From contig WHTP01000014.1 of assembly GCA_009377695.1 (NCBI GenBank), positions 1-64,000 of the forward strand: 64,000 nt of DNA, read 5' to 3'. This DNA comes from Hyphomicrobiales bacterium (GTDB taxonomy: Bacteria; Pseudomonadota; Alphaproteobacteria; Rhizobiales; Xanthobacteraceae). The notes under the pieces are model-generated. The model was not told the origin of the DNA. It saw only the letters and a program-made list of their open reading frames with translations, and did no database searches. The position numbers were made by a program, and so were the translations under genes. Of the stretch, positions 7,665 to 17,190 are shown piece by piece; position 1 is the stretch's first letter, and each line of letters starts with the position of its first letter.

Positions 7665-8422
7665 TTATCGCTTCAGCCGGTAGCCGGTCTTGAAGATCCA
7701 CCACACGGTGACGATGCACAGGGCGAGAAACACAAACGTCATTGCAAGGCTGACGCCGACGCTCACATCGGCGATGCTGTAGAAGCTCCAGCGGAAGCCG
7801 GAGACGAGGTAGACGATCGGATTGAACAGCGCGATCGTCTGCCAGAACGGCGGCAGCACGTCGATCGAGTAAAAGGTGCCGCCGAGGAAGGTCAGCGGCG
7901 TGATGACGAGCAGCGGGATCAGCTGAAGCTGCTCGAAGCCGTCCGCCCAGATGCCGATGATGAAGCCGAGCAGGCTGAAAGTCACAGCGGTGAGTACCAG
8001 GAAGCCGAGCATGAATACCGGGTGGTCGATCCGCAGCGGCACGAACAGTCCCGCGGTCGCGAGGATGATCAGCCCGAGGATGATCGATTTGGTCGCGGCT
8101 GCGCCGACATAGCCGATCACGATCTCGACGAACGACACCGGCGCGGACAGAATCTCGAAGATCGTACCGGTGAACTTCGGGAAATAGATGCCGAACGATG
8201 CGTTGGCGGTGCTCTGCGTCAAGATCATCAGCATGATCAGCCCCGGCACGATGAACGCGCCGTAGTTCACGCCCTCTATCTCCTGGATGCGCGTGCCGAT
8301 GGCGGCGCCGAACACGATGAAATAGAGCGACGTCGAGACCACCGGCGATACAATGCTCTGGAACAGCGTGCGGGCGGTGCGCGCCATTTCAAAAACGTAG
8401 ATCGAGCGGATGGCGCGGACGT

Positions 8423-8426
<4 letters not shown>
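7665..8426 (-). CDS. ABC-2 type exporter permease
   Basis: 253 residues, six predicted membrane helices, the size of DrrB/NodJ-like ABC-2 permeases. The region [19 protein letters not shown] and the C-terminal [15 protein letters not shown] match the ABC-2 signature area. Its start overlaps the ATPase gene by 4 nt (8423-8426), so the two are translationally coupled and form one exporter. No substrate gene is adjacent; NodIJ-like, drug and lipid export are all possible. Confidence 0.9.
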
Positions 8427-9349
<923 letters not shown>

Positions 9350-9794
9350 GACGGGCGTGTCGACTGAGGACGGCGGGCAGGGGGCCAATGGCCGCAGCAT
9401 AGATAGGTCGCGCCACCTCAAAGTCCAGCCGAAACTCGGCGGTGAGGACGATCGAACCATCACAAGCAATGCCCGCAATGCGGCCACATTGCGGGGAACG
9501 CCAGCCTTCGCGTTTCGGCGACCGGATGACTAGCGTCCCGATTCCGAAGTTCGTCCCATTTCGCAGCCGACGTCTTATACGACCGTCGGGAATTGAAGGA
9601 CACTAGCGACTCTTTGAATCGCTATTTTGCGGGAAGCCCCCGCTCCGGTCTGTGCGAAGGGGAGCACCAACACCACAGCGGCCGCGCCGGCATTGATCAC
9701 GCATCGCATGCGGGTGACCACGCGCATCGCTGCCGGACAATGGAACAGGCGCGTGCCGGATCGCAGTACCGGCCCGCTCGGGGGAAGCGGCGAC
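9350..9794. other. Intergenic region with one hairpin element, no gene seen
   Basis: About 445 bp between the ABC exporter start and the small membrane protein. Apart from the hairpin at 9530-9606 I find no frame with a ribosome-binding site or protein-like composition; short frames here are arginine- and proline-rich shadows. Confidence 0.6.
9530..9606. repeat. CTAGTG hairpin element, decayed A-type module without partner
   Basis: Left arm CTAGCGTCC-CGATTCCGAAGTTCGT; the right arm has mutated (GACCGTCGGGAATTGAAGG) but keeps CACTAG at 9601-9606. The 13-nt linker CGACTCTTTGAAT follows, nearly identical to the linker at 60530-60542, but no second module is present. Confidence 0.75.
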
Positions 9795-9992
9795 CTATGC
9801 CGAAGTGGCGGCGACCTTCGGCTCGGTGATTTTCACGGCCACGATCCACGACAGCCACAGCACCGCGAAGAACATCAGGAGGTAGAGCGGCAGGCTCGCG
9901 ACCGGCCACACCTGCTCGATCAACAGTCCAATGAAGTAGATGATGGCGTTTCCGATTACCGCCAGCACGATATAGGCGAGCATCAGCGACAT
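9795..9992 (-). CDS. Small two-helix inner-membrane protein
   Basis: 65 residues with two long hydrophobic helices (about residues 3-25 and 32-53) separated by EQVWPVAS, and a short polar tail. A good Shine-Dalgarno (GAGGGGA) lies 5 nt before the ATG at 9990-9992 on the minus strand, which supports real translation despite the short length. No family is recognised; similar orphan two-TM proteins are frequent in this order. Function unknown. Confidence 0.72.
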   Translation of the reverse strand: MSLMLAYIVLAVIGNAIIYFIGLLIEQVWPVASLPLYLLMFFAVLWLSWIVAVKITEPKVAATSA

Positions 9993-10069
9993 TATCGTCC
10001 CCTCTCGTAGAAATTATTCCGTAATTGTACGGATGATAGCAGGGCCGACCCGGGCGCGACAATGGCGGT

Positions 10070-10267
10070 TTATGAGAAATAAGCCCTCGGCGCCGCGAGG
10101 GCTGAGGCTGAGGACTGCGACTTCTGCAGCAGTTCGCTCGGGATGGGTCCGGCCGCACGCTCGGTGTCCCACGCTTGCGATACGATGCGCCAGCGTTCGT
10201 CGGTCTTGACGAGCAGCATCATCTCAACTTGCTTGTGCAGGACGTTCGTATCAATCCAGCAAGCCAA
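10070..10267 (-). CDS. Possible C-terminal fragment of an NTF2/SnoaL-like protein
   Basis: A 65-residue frame opening with TTG, overlapping the end of the upstream gene by 17 nt. The segment VLHKQVEMMLLVKTDERWRI followed by VSQAW reads like the last two strands of an NTF2-fold (SnoaL/DUF4440) domain. The rest of such a domain is absent, so this may be a truncated remnant rather than a functional gene. There is no clear Shine-Dalgarno. Held at low confidence. Confidence 0.4.
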   Translation of the reverse strand: MACWIDTNVLHKQVEMMLLVKTDERWRIVSQAWDTERAAGPIPSELLQKSQSSASALAAPRAYFS

Positions 10268-10583
10268 ATTCGCAGCCCGGCGCGCGATAGCTGTAGCGCG
10301 GCATGCCGTAGCGATCCTGCCGGATCACCGGACCGCAGCGCTCGAACCAGCGGCGGTCGCGCGCCTCCGCCGCCGCGAGCTCGTCGCCGACCGGCCCGGG
10401 CACATTGATCACATGCGTGTCGACACGTCCGCGCCGAAAAGTGGCGACGCAGGATCGTGTGTGGCGGCTGCCGTAGCAATTGAAGGTGGCGACGCCCTCG
10501 GATCGCGCGGGCGCGCTCATCATGCTTAACGCCAGCAGCGCGAGTGCCGCGAGCCAGGCGGGCAATGAAAATCGGCGTGACAT
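10251..10583 (-). CDS. Small secreted protein of unknown function
   Basis: 110 residues from ATG 10583 (MSRRFSLPAWLAALALLALS), chosen because it places a signal peptide at the very start; cleavage is likely after APARS. The mature part carries four cysteines (FNCYG, RSCVATF, RCGPV, GCEFGL), compatible with two disulphides in the periplasm. The longer open frame upstream is basic and repetitive and unlikely to be translated. No known domain recognised. Confidence 0.7.
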   Translation of the reverse strand: MSRRFSLPAWLAALALLALSMMSAPARSEGVATFNCYGSRHTRSCVATFRRGRVDTHVINVPGPVGDELAAAEARDRRWFERCGPVIRQDRYGMPRYSYRAPGCEFGLLD

Positions 10584-10774
10584 CGGTTTCCTCAACGTTC
10601 CAAAACGGCGCGCGTTCCGCTGCCTGCGGGGCGCGCTTGTGGGGAACCGTTGCAATCGTGAGACCAGTGGGTAGTGTGCCGTATCGGCACGCATTTGTGC
10701 CGATCGGAGATGAAGTCGTTAATGGGCGAGATTAACGCACGAGCCAGGCAATGAGCCGTACCGAGACGCTACGG

Positions 10775-11527
10775 TTATGGCGCGAGCGCCGATCCCATCC
10801 GTTTCGCCTGCTCGACGATCCACGCCTGATAACGCATGAGCGGCGTCACGCCGGTGAGCCCGCCACAGCCTCCGGAGCTCTTCGGGCCGGTCGACCAGCT
10901 CACCACGCCGACGACGGCGAGCCCTCCGTTGAAATTGGTGAACACCGGCGCGCCGGAATCGCCGACACAGGCGCCGAGCCCGGCGCGCTCGTTCTTGGTT
11001 GCGGGATCCATCAGGCGGATCTGCAACGTGCCGGGCCGGCCGGTCGCGACCAGCGTCGCGGTGCGCACCGTTCCGCCGCTGCGTCCATCGCCGGGCGTCG
11101 CGAGCCCATAGCCCGCGACCAGGAACGGATCACCGGGCGCGACCTTGAGGCTTATCGGACCGAGCGGCACCGGCGCGCTTGAGACGATGTCGCCGAATTT
11201 AAGCAGCGCAACGTCCGCGGTGGTGCGATGTCGCCGCACCGCTTCGGCGTCGAATTGCGGATGGCGGACGATGGTCGCGATCGGCTTGAGCGACGGCTTG
11301 CCGCTCGCATCGAACACGACGAGCTTGGGATCGGTGCCGGTCAGGACGCAATGGGCGGCGGTGAGCACGAGATCGCGTGCCATCGCGGCGCCGCTGCAGA
11401 ACCCGCGCTGGCTGGCGAGCATCACGACCGCGTGCGCGAAATTCGGCGCGGCCGGCGCCCCGCCCACCATTGCGGCGGCGGGGGCACTTAACGACATGAC
11501 GATGAGAGTAGCAATCGCGCGCGCCAT
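10775..11527 (-). CDS. Secreted trypsin-like (S1 family) serine protease
   Basis: 250 residues with a signal peptide (about 1-19) directly followed by MVGGAPA, which mimics the IVGG activation site of chymotrypsin-like enzymes. The catalytic triad is visible: His59 in TAAHC, Asp105 in TTADVALLKF and Ser191 in GDSGAP. Cysteines at 44 and 60, and others near 187 and 219, fit the conserved disulphides. It is probably periplasmic or secreted. Neighbours do not reveal a substrate. Bacterial S1 proteases of this short type are sporadic in alphaproteobacteria. Confidence 0.9.
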   Translation of the reverse strand: MARAIATLIVMSLSAPAAAMVGGAPAAPNFAHAVVMLASQRGFCSGAAMARDLVLTAAHCVLTGTDPKLVVFDASGKPSLKPIATIVRHPQFDAEAVRRHRTTADVALLKFGDIVSSAPVPLGPISLKVAPGDPFLVAGYGLATPGDGRSGGTVRTATLVATGRPGTLQIRLMDPATKNERAGLGACVGDSGAPVFTNFNGGLAVVGVVSWSTGPKSSGGCGGLTGVTPLMRYQAWIVEQAKRMGSALAP

Positions 11528-11641
11528 CGTCGCGTGATCAGCCTGCTTTGCTGCCGGCTGTCAATCGCGGCCGGTAAACGCAAACTCTCCGTCCTCACCA
11601 AGCAAGCGCAGTTCGGAGGAACCGCTGCATATCGGCGGAGC

Positions 11642-11875
11642 TTACGCCCGATCGCGCAGTTCCTTCACCCCTTCGTGCTCGGCGCAGTGGACGCAGCAAT
11701 AGATCGCCTCGCCCTTCTCGACGCCGTGTCCGACCACGCGGCATCCGCAGTGGTCGCAAACCGGCGCGAGCGCGTGGATCGCGCATTCAAAGCTGTCGAA
11801 CGTGTGCGTGCTTCCATTCATATTCACCTGGAACGCCTTGTCGTAGTCGTTTCCGCAGGTTTCACATTGGGCCAT
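11642..11875 (-). CDS. Small zinc-ribbon-like cysteine-rich protein
   Basis: 77 residues from MAQCETCGNDYDKAF (ATG 11875). Metal-ligand pairs are obvious: CETC, then FECAIH, CDHCGC and CCVHC, plus a histidine-rich tail. The spacing suggests two or three zinc sites. I recognise the pattern from short uncharacterised proteins in actinobacteria and rhizobia, with no assigned role. The open frame continues upstream but lacks a better start. Confidence 0.75.
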   Translation of the reverse strand: MAQCETCGNDYDKAFQVNMNGSTHTFDSFECAIHALAPVCDHCGCRVVGHGVEKGEAIYCCVHCAEHEGVKELRDRA

Positions 11876-12105
11876 GGCCGACCTCGCTTGTCTGCTACCG
11901 ACGTTCAACCCACAGCGGGGGGACACGTTCCGAGGCGGTGTCTTCAAGGATTCCGAGAATGTGTGATGTCCCAATTCGATGCGGCGCTACGTCCCATGCC
12001 CTATCCCCAAGTATCCTCAAGAATTCCCAAGAGAGCGCAGCCATTGCAACCCGCAATTGCGACTGTTCATGAGCGGTTCAGAGCCACCGGATTACCCAAT
12101 GCCCC

Positions 12106-12426
12106 ATGATCGCCCTGAAGCTTGCCTTGATCTCGCTCATCATCATGGCGCTTGCCCCGCTATCGGTCTTGCCGGCCGACGCCGAACAGCGCATGCGCTG
12201 CCTTACGCGCGATCAGCAGCGCGCCGCGATCACCGAGCGGCGGGCGGTCCCGTTGGCGGCGGTGCGGCGTTCGGTGCGCGGGCGGGTGCCCGGAGAGCTG
12301 GTGCGCGCGCGGCTCTGTCAGGAAGCTGACCGCCTGATCTATTTGCTGACAGTGCTCCCTCGTGATGGCAAAGTACGCCGCGTGATTGTCGACGCAAAGA
12401 ACGGCGCCGTGGTGAGCGTCCGTTAA
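12106..12426 (+). CDS. Periplasmic PepSY-like protein upstream of a two-component system
   Basis: 106 residues: signal peptide (about 1-26, ending LPADA), then one PepSY-like domain with the pattern ...VPLAAVRRSVRGRVPGELVRARLC...YLLTVLPRDGKVRRVIVDAKNG. PepSY proteins are thought to bind or inhibit extracytoplasmic partners. It lies 27 bp upstream of the response regulator in the same direction, an arrangement common for PhoPQ/PmrAB-like systems in alphaproteobacteria, so it may modulate the kinase's sensor domain. Confidence 0.85.
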   Translation: MIALKLALISLIIMALAPLSVLPADAEQRMRCLTRDQQRAAITERRAVPLAAVRRSVRGRVPGELVRARLCQEADRLIYLLTVLPRDGKVRRVIVDAKNGAVVSVR

Positions 12427-12453
12427 ACCGAACAATCCGGCAGCGGAGAACCT

Positions 12454-13122
12454 GTGCGGCTCCTGGTCATCGAGGACGATCCCGACCTCAACCGGCAACT
12501 GGCGACGGCGCTGACCGACGCCGGCTACGTGGTCGACCGCGCCTTCGACGGCGAGGAGGGGCATTATCTCGGCGAGAGCGAGCCCTACGACGCTGTGATC
12601 CTCGACATCGGCCTGCCCAAGATGGACGGCATCTCGGTGCTGGAAGCGTGGCGGCGCGCCGGCCGCGTGATGCCGGTGCTCATCCTGACCGCGCGCGACC
12701 GCTGGAGCGACAAGGTGCAAGGCTTCGATGCCGGTGCCGACGACTACGTCGCCAAGCCCTTTCATCTCGAGGAGGTGCTGGCGCGCATCCGCGCGCTGCT
12801 GCGCCGCTCCGCTGGTCACGCCAAGAGCGAGCTCAATTGCGGGCCGGTACGCCTCGACACCCGGACCGGGCGCGTCACCGTCGAAGGCAATCCGGTCAAG
12901 CTCACCTCGCACGAATACCGGCTGTTGTCCTATCTCATGCATCACACGGGCCGGGTGGTGTCGCGCACGGAGCTGGTCGAGCATCTCTACGACCAGGACT
13001 TTGACCGCGATTCCAACACCATCGAAGTGTTCGTCGGCCGTATCCGCAAGAAGCTCGGCATCGACGTGATCCAGACCGTACGGGGCCTCGGTTATCTGCT
13101 CTCGCCACCCGATGCGCGCTAA
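12454..13122 (+). CDS. OmpR/PhoP-family response regulator
   Basis: 222 residues, GTG start preceded by AGCGGAGAA. The receiver domain has the acidic pair in IEDDPD (residues 7-8), phosphoacceptor Asp51 in VILDIGLPKMDG, the conserved Thr in LILTARD and Lys in VAKPF. The C-terminal winged helix (about 130-220) ends with TVRGLGYLL, typical of OmpR-type DNA binding. It overlaps the kinase gene by 11 nt, so the two are translationally coupled. The signal is unknown; PhoP-like magnesium or cationic-peptide sensing is only a guess. Confidence 0.93.
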   Translation: MRLLVIEDDPDLNRQLATALTDAGYVVDRAFDGEEGHYLGESEPYDAVILDIGLPKMDGISVLEAWRRAGRVMPVLILTARDRWSDKVQGFDAGADDYVAKPFHLEEVLARIRALLRRSAGHAKSELNCGPVRLDTRTGRVTVEGNPVKLTSHEYRLLSYLMHHTGRVVSRTELVEHLYDQDFDRDSNTIEVFVGRIRKKLGIDVIQTVRGLGYLLSPPDAR

Positions 13123-14485
13123 TTCGCTCGCGCTGCGTCTGTTCTTCTCGGCGACCACCTGGATCGTCGTGATCCTGGTGCTCGCCGGCATCGTGTTGTC
13201 CGGCGTCTACCGGTCCGCCGTCGAACGCGCATTCGACCGCCGCCTGCAAGTCTATTTGCGCACGCTGGTCGCCGATGTCGCGGCACCCGACCAATCCGCG
13301 GAGCGTTTCCCGCAGTCGCTCAGCGAGCCGCTGTTCGAATTGCCGCTGTCTGGCTGGTACTGGCAGGTGACGCGGCTCGACACGGCGCGGCCGGAGCTGC
13401 GCTCCTCGCGCTCGCTATGGGATGCTGCGCTCGCCCATCTCGACGATCGCGCAGCCTCGATCCCCGGAGGTGCCCGCCAGGGCTATATCGATGGCCCCGA
13501 GGATCAGCGCCTGCGCGTGGTCGAGCGCACGATCGACCTCGGGGATGAGGGCCGCTTTGTCGTGACGGTTGCCGGCGATGCCGCTGAGATCGACGAGGAG
13601 ATGCGGACCTTCGATCGCGCGCTGATCGCGACCTTTGCCGTGCTTGCGATCGTGCTGCTTTTGACCACGACCTTCCAGGTCCGCTACGGCCTGGCGCCGC
13701 TCAAGAGCATTTCCGAAGGCCTCGCCGCGATCCGCTCGGGCGCATCCGAGCGGCTCGAAGGCGGCTTCCCGGTCGAGGTCGCGCCGCTGGTGCGCGAGAC
13801 CAATGCGCTGATCGATGCCAATCGCGAGATCGTCAATCGCGCGCGCACGCATGTTGGCAACCTGGCGCATGCTCTGAAGACGCCGATCTCGGTCATGATG
13901 AACGAGGCGGCGTCGCATGCGCCCGACCCGCTCGCCGAGAAGGTGCGTGAGCAGACCGAGATCATGCGCGACCAAGTCACGCGCCATCTCGATCGTGCGC
14001 GGCTTGCCGCGCGCGTCGCGACCATCGGAACCGTCGTCGAGGTTCGCCCGGTGGTGACCGCGCTCGCGCGCACCATGGAAAAAATCCATCACACCCGCGG
14101 TGTCACGATCGAAATCGACGCCCCGCAGGAGGCGCGCTTTCGTGGCGAACAGCAGGATCTCGAGGAGATGGTCGGAAACCTCGTCGACAATGCCTGTAAG
14201 TGGGCGCAATCGCGGGTTTCGATCGAGGCGTTCCCGGAGCAGCCCGACGCAAGCGGCGAGCGGCGCTTCGTGCGCATCATGGTCGACGATGACGGGCCCG
14301 GACTGACCCCGTCGCAGCGCGAACAGGTGGCGCTGCGCGGCCGGCGGCTCGACGAGACCAAGCCGGGCTCAGGGCTCGGGCTTTCGATCGTGATGGAGCT
14401 TGCGACGCTCTACGGCGGACGGCTCACCTTGAGTACGGCGCCGATCGGTGGCCTGCGTGTGGAGGTGGTTCTGCCGGGGGCATAG
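13112..14485 (+). CDS. Membrane sensor histidine kinase, partner of the 12454 regulator
   Basis: 457 residues. TM1 about 12-33, a periplasmic domain about 34-166, TM2 about 167-187, HAMP about 190-245. The dimerisation helix carries His253 in GNLAHALKTPIS, the variant of the HELRTP box used by PhoQ-like kinases. The ATPase domain shows the N box NLVDNACKW (355-363), G1 DDDGPGL and G2 GSGLGLS. It sits in the inner membrane and phosphorylates the co-translated regulator. The upstream PepSY protein may be a periplasmic partner. Confidence 0.92.
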   Translation: MRANSLALRLFFSATTWIVVILVLAGIVLSGVYRSAVERAFDRRLQVYLRTLVADVAAPDQSAERFPQSLSEPLFELPLSGWYWQVTRLDTARPELRSSRSLWDAALAHLDDRAASIPGGARQGYIDGPEDQRLRVVERTIDLGDEGRFVVTVAGDAAEIDEEMRTFDRALIATFAVLAIVLLLTTTFQVRYGLAPLKSISEGLAAIRSGASERLEGGFPVEVAPLVRETNALIDANREIVNRARTHVGNLAHALKTPISVMMNEAASHAPDPLAEKVREQTEIMRDQVTRHLDRARLAARVATIGTVVEVRPVVTALARTMEKIHHTRGVTIEIDAPQEARFRGEQQDLEEMVGNLVDNACKWAQSRVSIEAFPEQPDASGERRFVRIMVDDDGPGLTPSQREQVALRGRRLDETKPGSGLGLSIVMELATLYGGRLTLSTAPIGGLRVEVVLPGA

Positions 14486-14607
14486 CCCAACGTACCCGCG
14501 CGAATCCCTGCGGCCGTTCGGAGCGGCGGGAATCCCGTTGGGGAACAGAGTTTTGCCCTATTTTCCCCATCTAGGTTCACCGCTTTCATCGATCCCGGGG
14601 GGTCTTG

Positions 14608-15093
14608 ATGCGTCCATTCAAGCCGATCGTCGCCATGCTGGCTGTCGTCACGGTTTCGGCCTGCGCCAGCGATCCGTATTCGCCGACGCCGAAGCAGGAT
14701 TCCGGCGCGATGACCGGTGCGCTCCTGGGCGGCATTCTCGGCGCGGCGGCTGGTGGTCGCGGTGCCGGCAACCGCATCGCAGGCGCGGCGGTCGGCGCCC
14801 TTGCGGGCGGTCTGATCGGCAGCGCGATCGGGTCCTCGATGGACGAGGAAGATCGGCAGTTGGCCTACGCAGCGGAGATGCAGGCGCTCGAGAGCGGCGC
14901 GCCCGGCGTTGCGGTCGGATGGCGCAGCCAGCGCACCGCCTATTACGGCAACATCGTCCCGGGGCCGTATTACGAGAACGCCGGACGCCGTTGCCGCGGC
15001 TACACGCACACGATCTATGTCAATGGGCGCCCGGAATCGGCGCGCGGCACGGCCTGTCGCGCTCCCGACGGACGCTGGATTGCAGTGAGCTGA
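14608..15093 (+). CDS. Outer-membrane lipoprotein with glycine-zipper (17 kDa antigen-like)
   Basis: 161 residues from ATG 14608. The lipobox VSAC at about residues 17-20 marks lipidation. It is followed by a glycine-zipper segment rich in G/A (GALLGGILGAAAGG and GALAGGLIGSAIGSS), as in the rickettsial 17 kDa surface antigen/SmpA-like group. The C-terminal part has RRCRGYTHTIYVNG and GTACRAPDGRW, with two cysteines. It probably sits in the outer membrane. It reads in the same direction as the preceding kinase but 120 bp away, so co-transcription is uncertain. Confidence 0.85.
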   Translation: MRPFKPIVAMLAVVTVSACASDPYSPTPKQDSGAMTGALLGGILGAAAGGRGAGNRIAGAAVGALAGGLIGSAIGSSMDEEDRQLAYAAEMQALESGAPGVAVGWRSQRTAYYGNIVPGPYYENAGRRCRGYTHTIYVNGRPESARGTACRAPDGRWIAVS

Positions 15094-15132
15094 CGACCGT
15101 CTCGTCACGCGCGGGGTTTCATGGAGGACGTC

Positions 15133-15537
15133 ATGATTGGACGGAGCTCGAACTTTACGCGTAGCGCAATGGTCGCCGCAGCGCTGGCGGTGTCGGTTGG
15201 ATTGGCGAATGCCGCGCCGGCGACCGTCGCCGCGAACACCAACCTGCGTCAGGGGCCGGGCACGAACTTCGGGGTCATCATGACCGTTCCGGGCGGCAGC
15301 GTCGTCGACGTCATCCGCTGCGGTGACGAGTGGTGCAATGTGATGGCCAACGGCAGCCCGGGCTACATGATCGCCCGCAATCTCGGGCTGGGCGGCGCGC
15401 CCGTCGCCGTCGCGCGACCCCCAGTGGTCGTCGTTGGTCCGCCGGTCGTCTACGGGCCGGGTCCTTATCACTACGGGCCGCGCCGGTTTTATGGGCCGCG
15501 CTTCTACGGCCCGCGCCGCTACTGGCGCCGTTGGTAA
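15133..15537 (+). CDS. Secreted bacterial SH3-domain protein with Tyr/Pro/Gly-rich tail
   Basis: 134 residues from ATG 15133, preferred over ATG 15121 because GGAGG (15123-15127) then lies 5 nt upstream. Signal peptide about 1-26 (ending LANAA). SH3_3-type domain about 30-90: ANTNLRQGPGTNFGVIMTVP, GGSVVDV and WCNVMANGSPGYMIARNL. The last 45 residues are a low-complexity PVVVVGPP / YGPRRFYGPRFYGPRR tail. Such proteins bind cell-wall material in the periplasm. Confidence 0.87.
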   Translation: MIGRSSNFTRSAMVAAALAVSVGLANAAPATVAANTNLRQGPGTNFGVIMTVPGGSVVDVIRCGDEWCNVMANGSPGYMIARNLGLGGAPVAVARPPVVVVGPPVVYGPGPYHYGPRRFYGPRFYGPRRYWRRW

Positions 15538-15651
15538 CGGGTCTCAACGCTTTGATTTTGAAACGCTATCGCCTGTTTCTTGCTTAACGCGTTCTTAAGC
15601 CGGTGGCGGTATCGTTCGTCTCCGGATACCCAGGAACGTGTGGTGTGCGGC

Positions 15652-17067
15652 ATGGCCTCAGGCGGCGCCTTGCCCCTTGATCGGCTGCGGCAATTCCTCC
15701 GGGAGCTTCGGCCCGGAGCGCGCGCTCTGCTCGTCGCAGAGCTCGAGCGCGCGGTGCTGCGCGGCGACGATATTCCCGGTGGCGACATGCTGTTGCAGGA
15801 GGTGCGCGCCGCCGTGCGTGATTCCGGCGCGCGTGCGCCGCGCATGGGAGCGCCCGCGCGTGCGTTCTTTCGCCCGCTCGAGCCGTTCCTCAACGATGCG
15901 CAGAACGACCGCAAGGCTCTCGCGCGTATTTCGCGCGCAGCACTCGATCCGATTTGGACGTGGATTGCACGCGATCTCGCTCCAGCGGAGACTCAGACCT
16001 ATAGCGACGACGTGAACCGTGCGCTTGTCGCGGTTGGCAGCGAGCCGCCACACGCATTGGCGCATTCGTTTCAGGAGCTTGTCGCCGCACGCATGCACGC
16101 AGCGCTTGAGGCCAGCCGCTCGGACGACAAGGCGCGACGGAAGATGTTGCGCCAGATTACGACGCCGCATGCGCTGGACGATATCAAAGACATCCAGGCG
16201 ATTCTGGCCGCGCGCGACACGCTCGATCTGATCGCAAACCGGCTGCCCGGCCACATCCGCAACCTCGGCGACAGCACCCTCGATTATGTGAAGGGCCTGC
16301 TCGATGCTCCACTCTGCGCCCGGCAAGGCCTGCAACCCTATGCGCTCGTCATGGTCGCGAACCGCCTCGCGGCGCCATGGCAATTGATCCGCTTGGGCGT
16401 GAAGGCCGCCGACAGCGACGATGCGGCACGCATCGCCGCATCGCCTTATGCGCTCGCGGTCACGATCACGCTTGGCGACATCGCGCGTATGATCGATGAG
16501 CTCAAGAGCGATCTCAAGCGCGACGCCACGGTGGCCGTGACCGCGCTGTTGAAATGCATTCACGACGCCGTGCGCGGGGTGCGCAGCGAGCTCGATCTGT
16601 CGGCGGATTCCCCGTGGGCCCGCCAGCTTGCCGCGATCCGCAGCGAGATCTCGAATGTGCTCAAGGCCGAGATCGAGTCCATCCCGGGACGGGTGCGGCG
16701 TCTGCTGCGGCCGCGGCCGTTGCAGGACATCCCGCGTGGCTCCGTGCTCGATGCAGACGAGGTGGCCGAGACCGCGGCCATGATCGCGTTCGTCGGCGCC
16801 TGCCGCAACTACGCGGGCGAGCTTGCCGCGAGCGAGGTGACGCTGCGGACCTTTCAAGAGTTGCAGCAATATCTCGACAGCGGGACGCGCGCGCTGCTCG
16901 ACGCGTTGCGCGCCGCGACCGAGCACGATCGTCCGTTCCGGAAATCGCAGATGGACGCCGCGATTGCATTCTGCGGCCAGTCGTTCGGCAAGGACTATGC
17001 CGCGCTTTTGACGAAAGCGGCCGAGATGGCCGAGCATGCCGAGCGCAAAGTGGCGGTGAGGGCGTGA
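15652..17067 (+). CDS. Conserved hypothetical protein, largely alpha-helical
   Basis: 471 residues from ATG 15652 (MASGGALPLDRLRQFLREL); the frame is open for another 24 codons upstream and no start has a strong Shine-Dalgarno. No signal peptide or TM segment is seen. The protein is rich in Leu, Ala and Arg with long amphipathic helices, and has the stretch RMIDELKSDLKRDATVAVTA near its middle. I recognise no catalytic motif. A 13-kDa-scale repeat is not evident. It lies 124 bp before ccmI on the same strand. Function unknown. Confidence 0.75.
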   Translation: MASGGALPLDRLRQFLRELRPGARALLVAELERAVLRGDDIPGGDMLLQEVRAAVRDSGARAPRMGAPARAFFRPLEPFLNDAQNDRKALARISRAALDPIWTWIARDLAPAETQTYSDDVNRALVAVGSEPPHALAHSFQELVAARMHAALEASRSDDKARRKMLRQITTPHALDDIKDIQAILAARDTLDLIANRLPGHIRNLGDSTLDYVKGLLDAPLCARQGLQPYALVMVANRLAAPWQLIRLGVKAADSDDAARIAASPYALAVTITLGDIARMIDELKSDLKRDATVAVTALLKCIHDAVRGVRSELDLSADSPWARQLAAIRSEISNVLKAEIESIPGRVRRLLRPRPLQDIPRGSVLDADEVAETAAMIAFVGACRNYAGELAASEVTLRTFQELQQYLDSGTRALLDALRAATEHDRPFRKSQMDAAIAFCGQSFGKDYAALLTKAAEMAEHAERKVAVRA

Positions 17068-17190
17068 AAATCGGCGCAGGCAACCCCGGTTGCGGCGCCA
17101 CGGCCGCCATGGTGTAACTTCCGCGGCGACGAGGCCATGATGGGAACAACCGCCTCCGGAATGCCCGATTCGGCCGGATGAAATGACGTC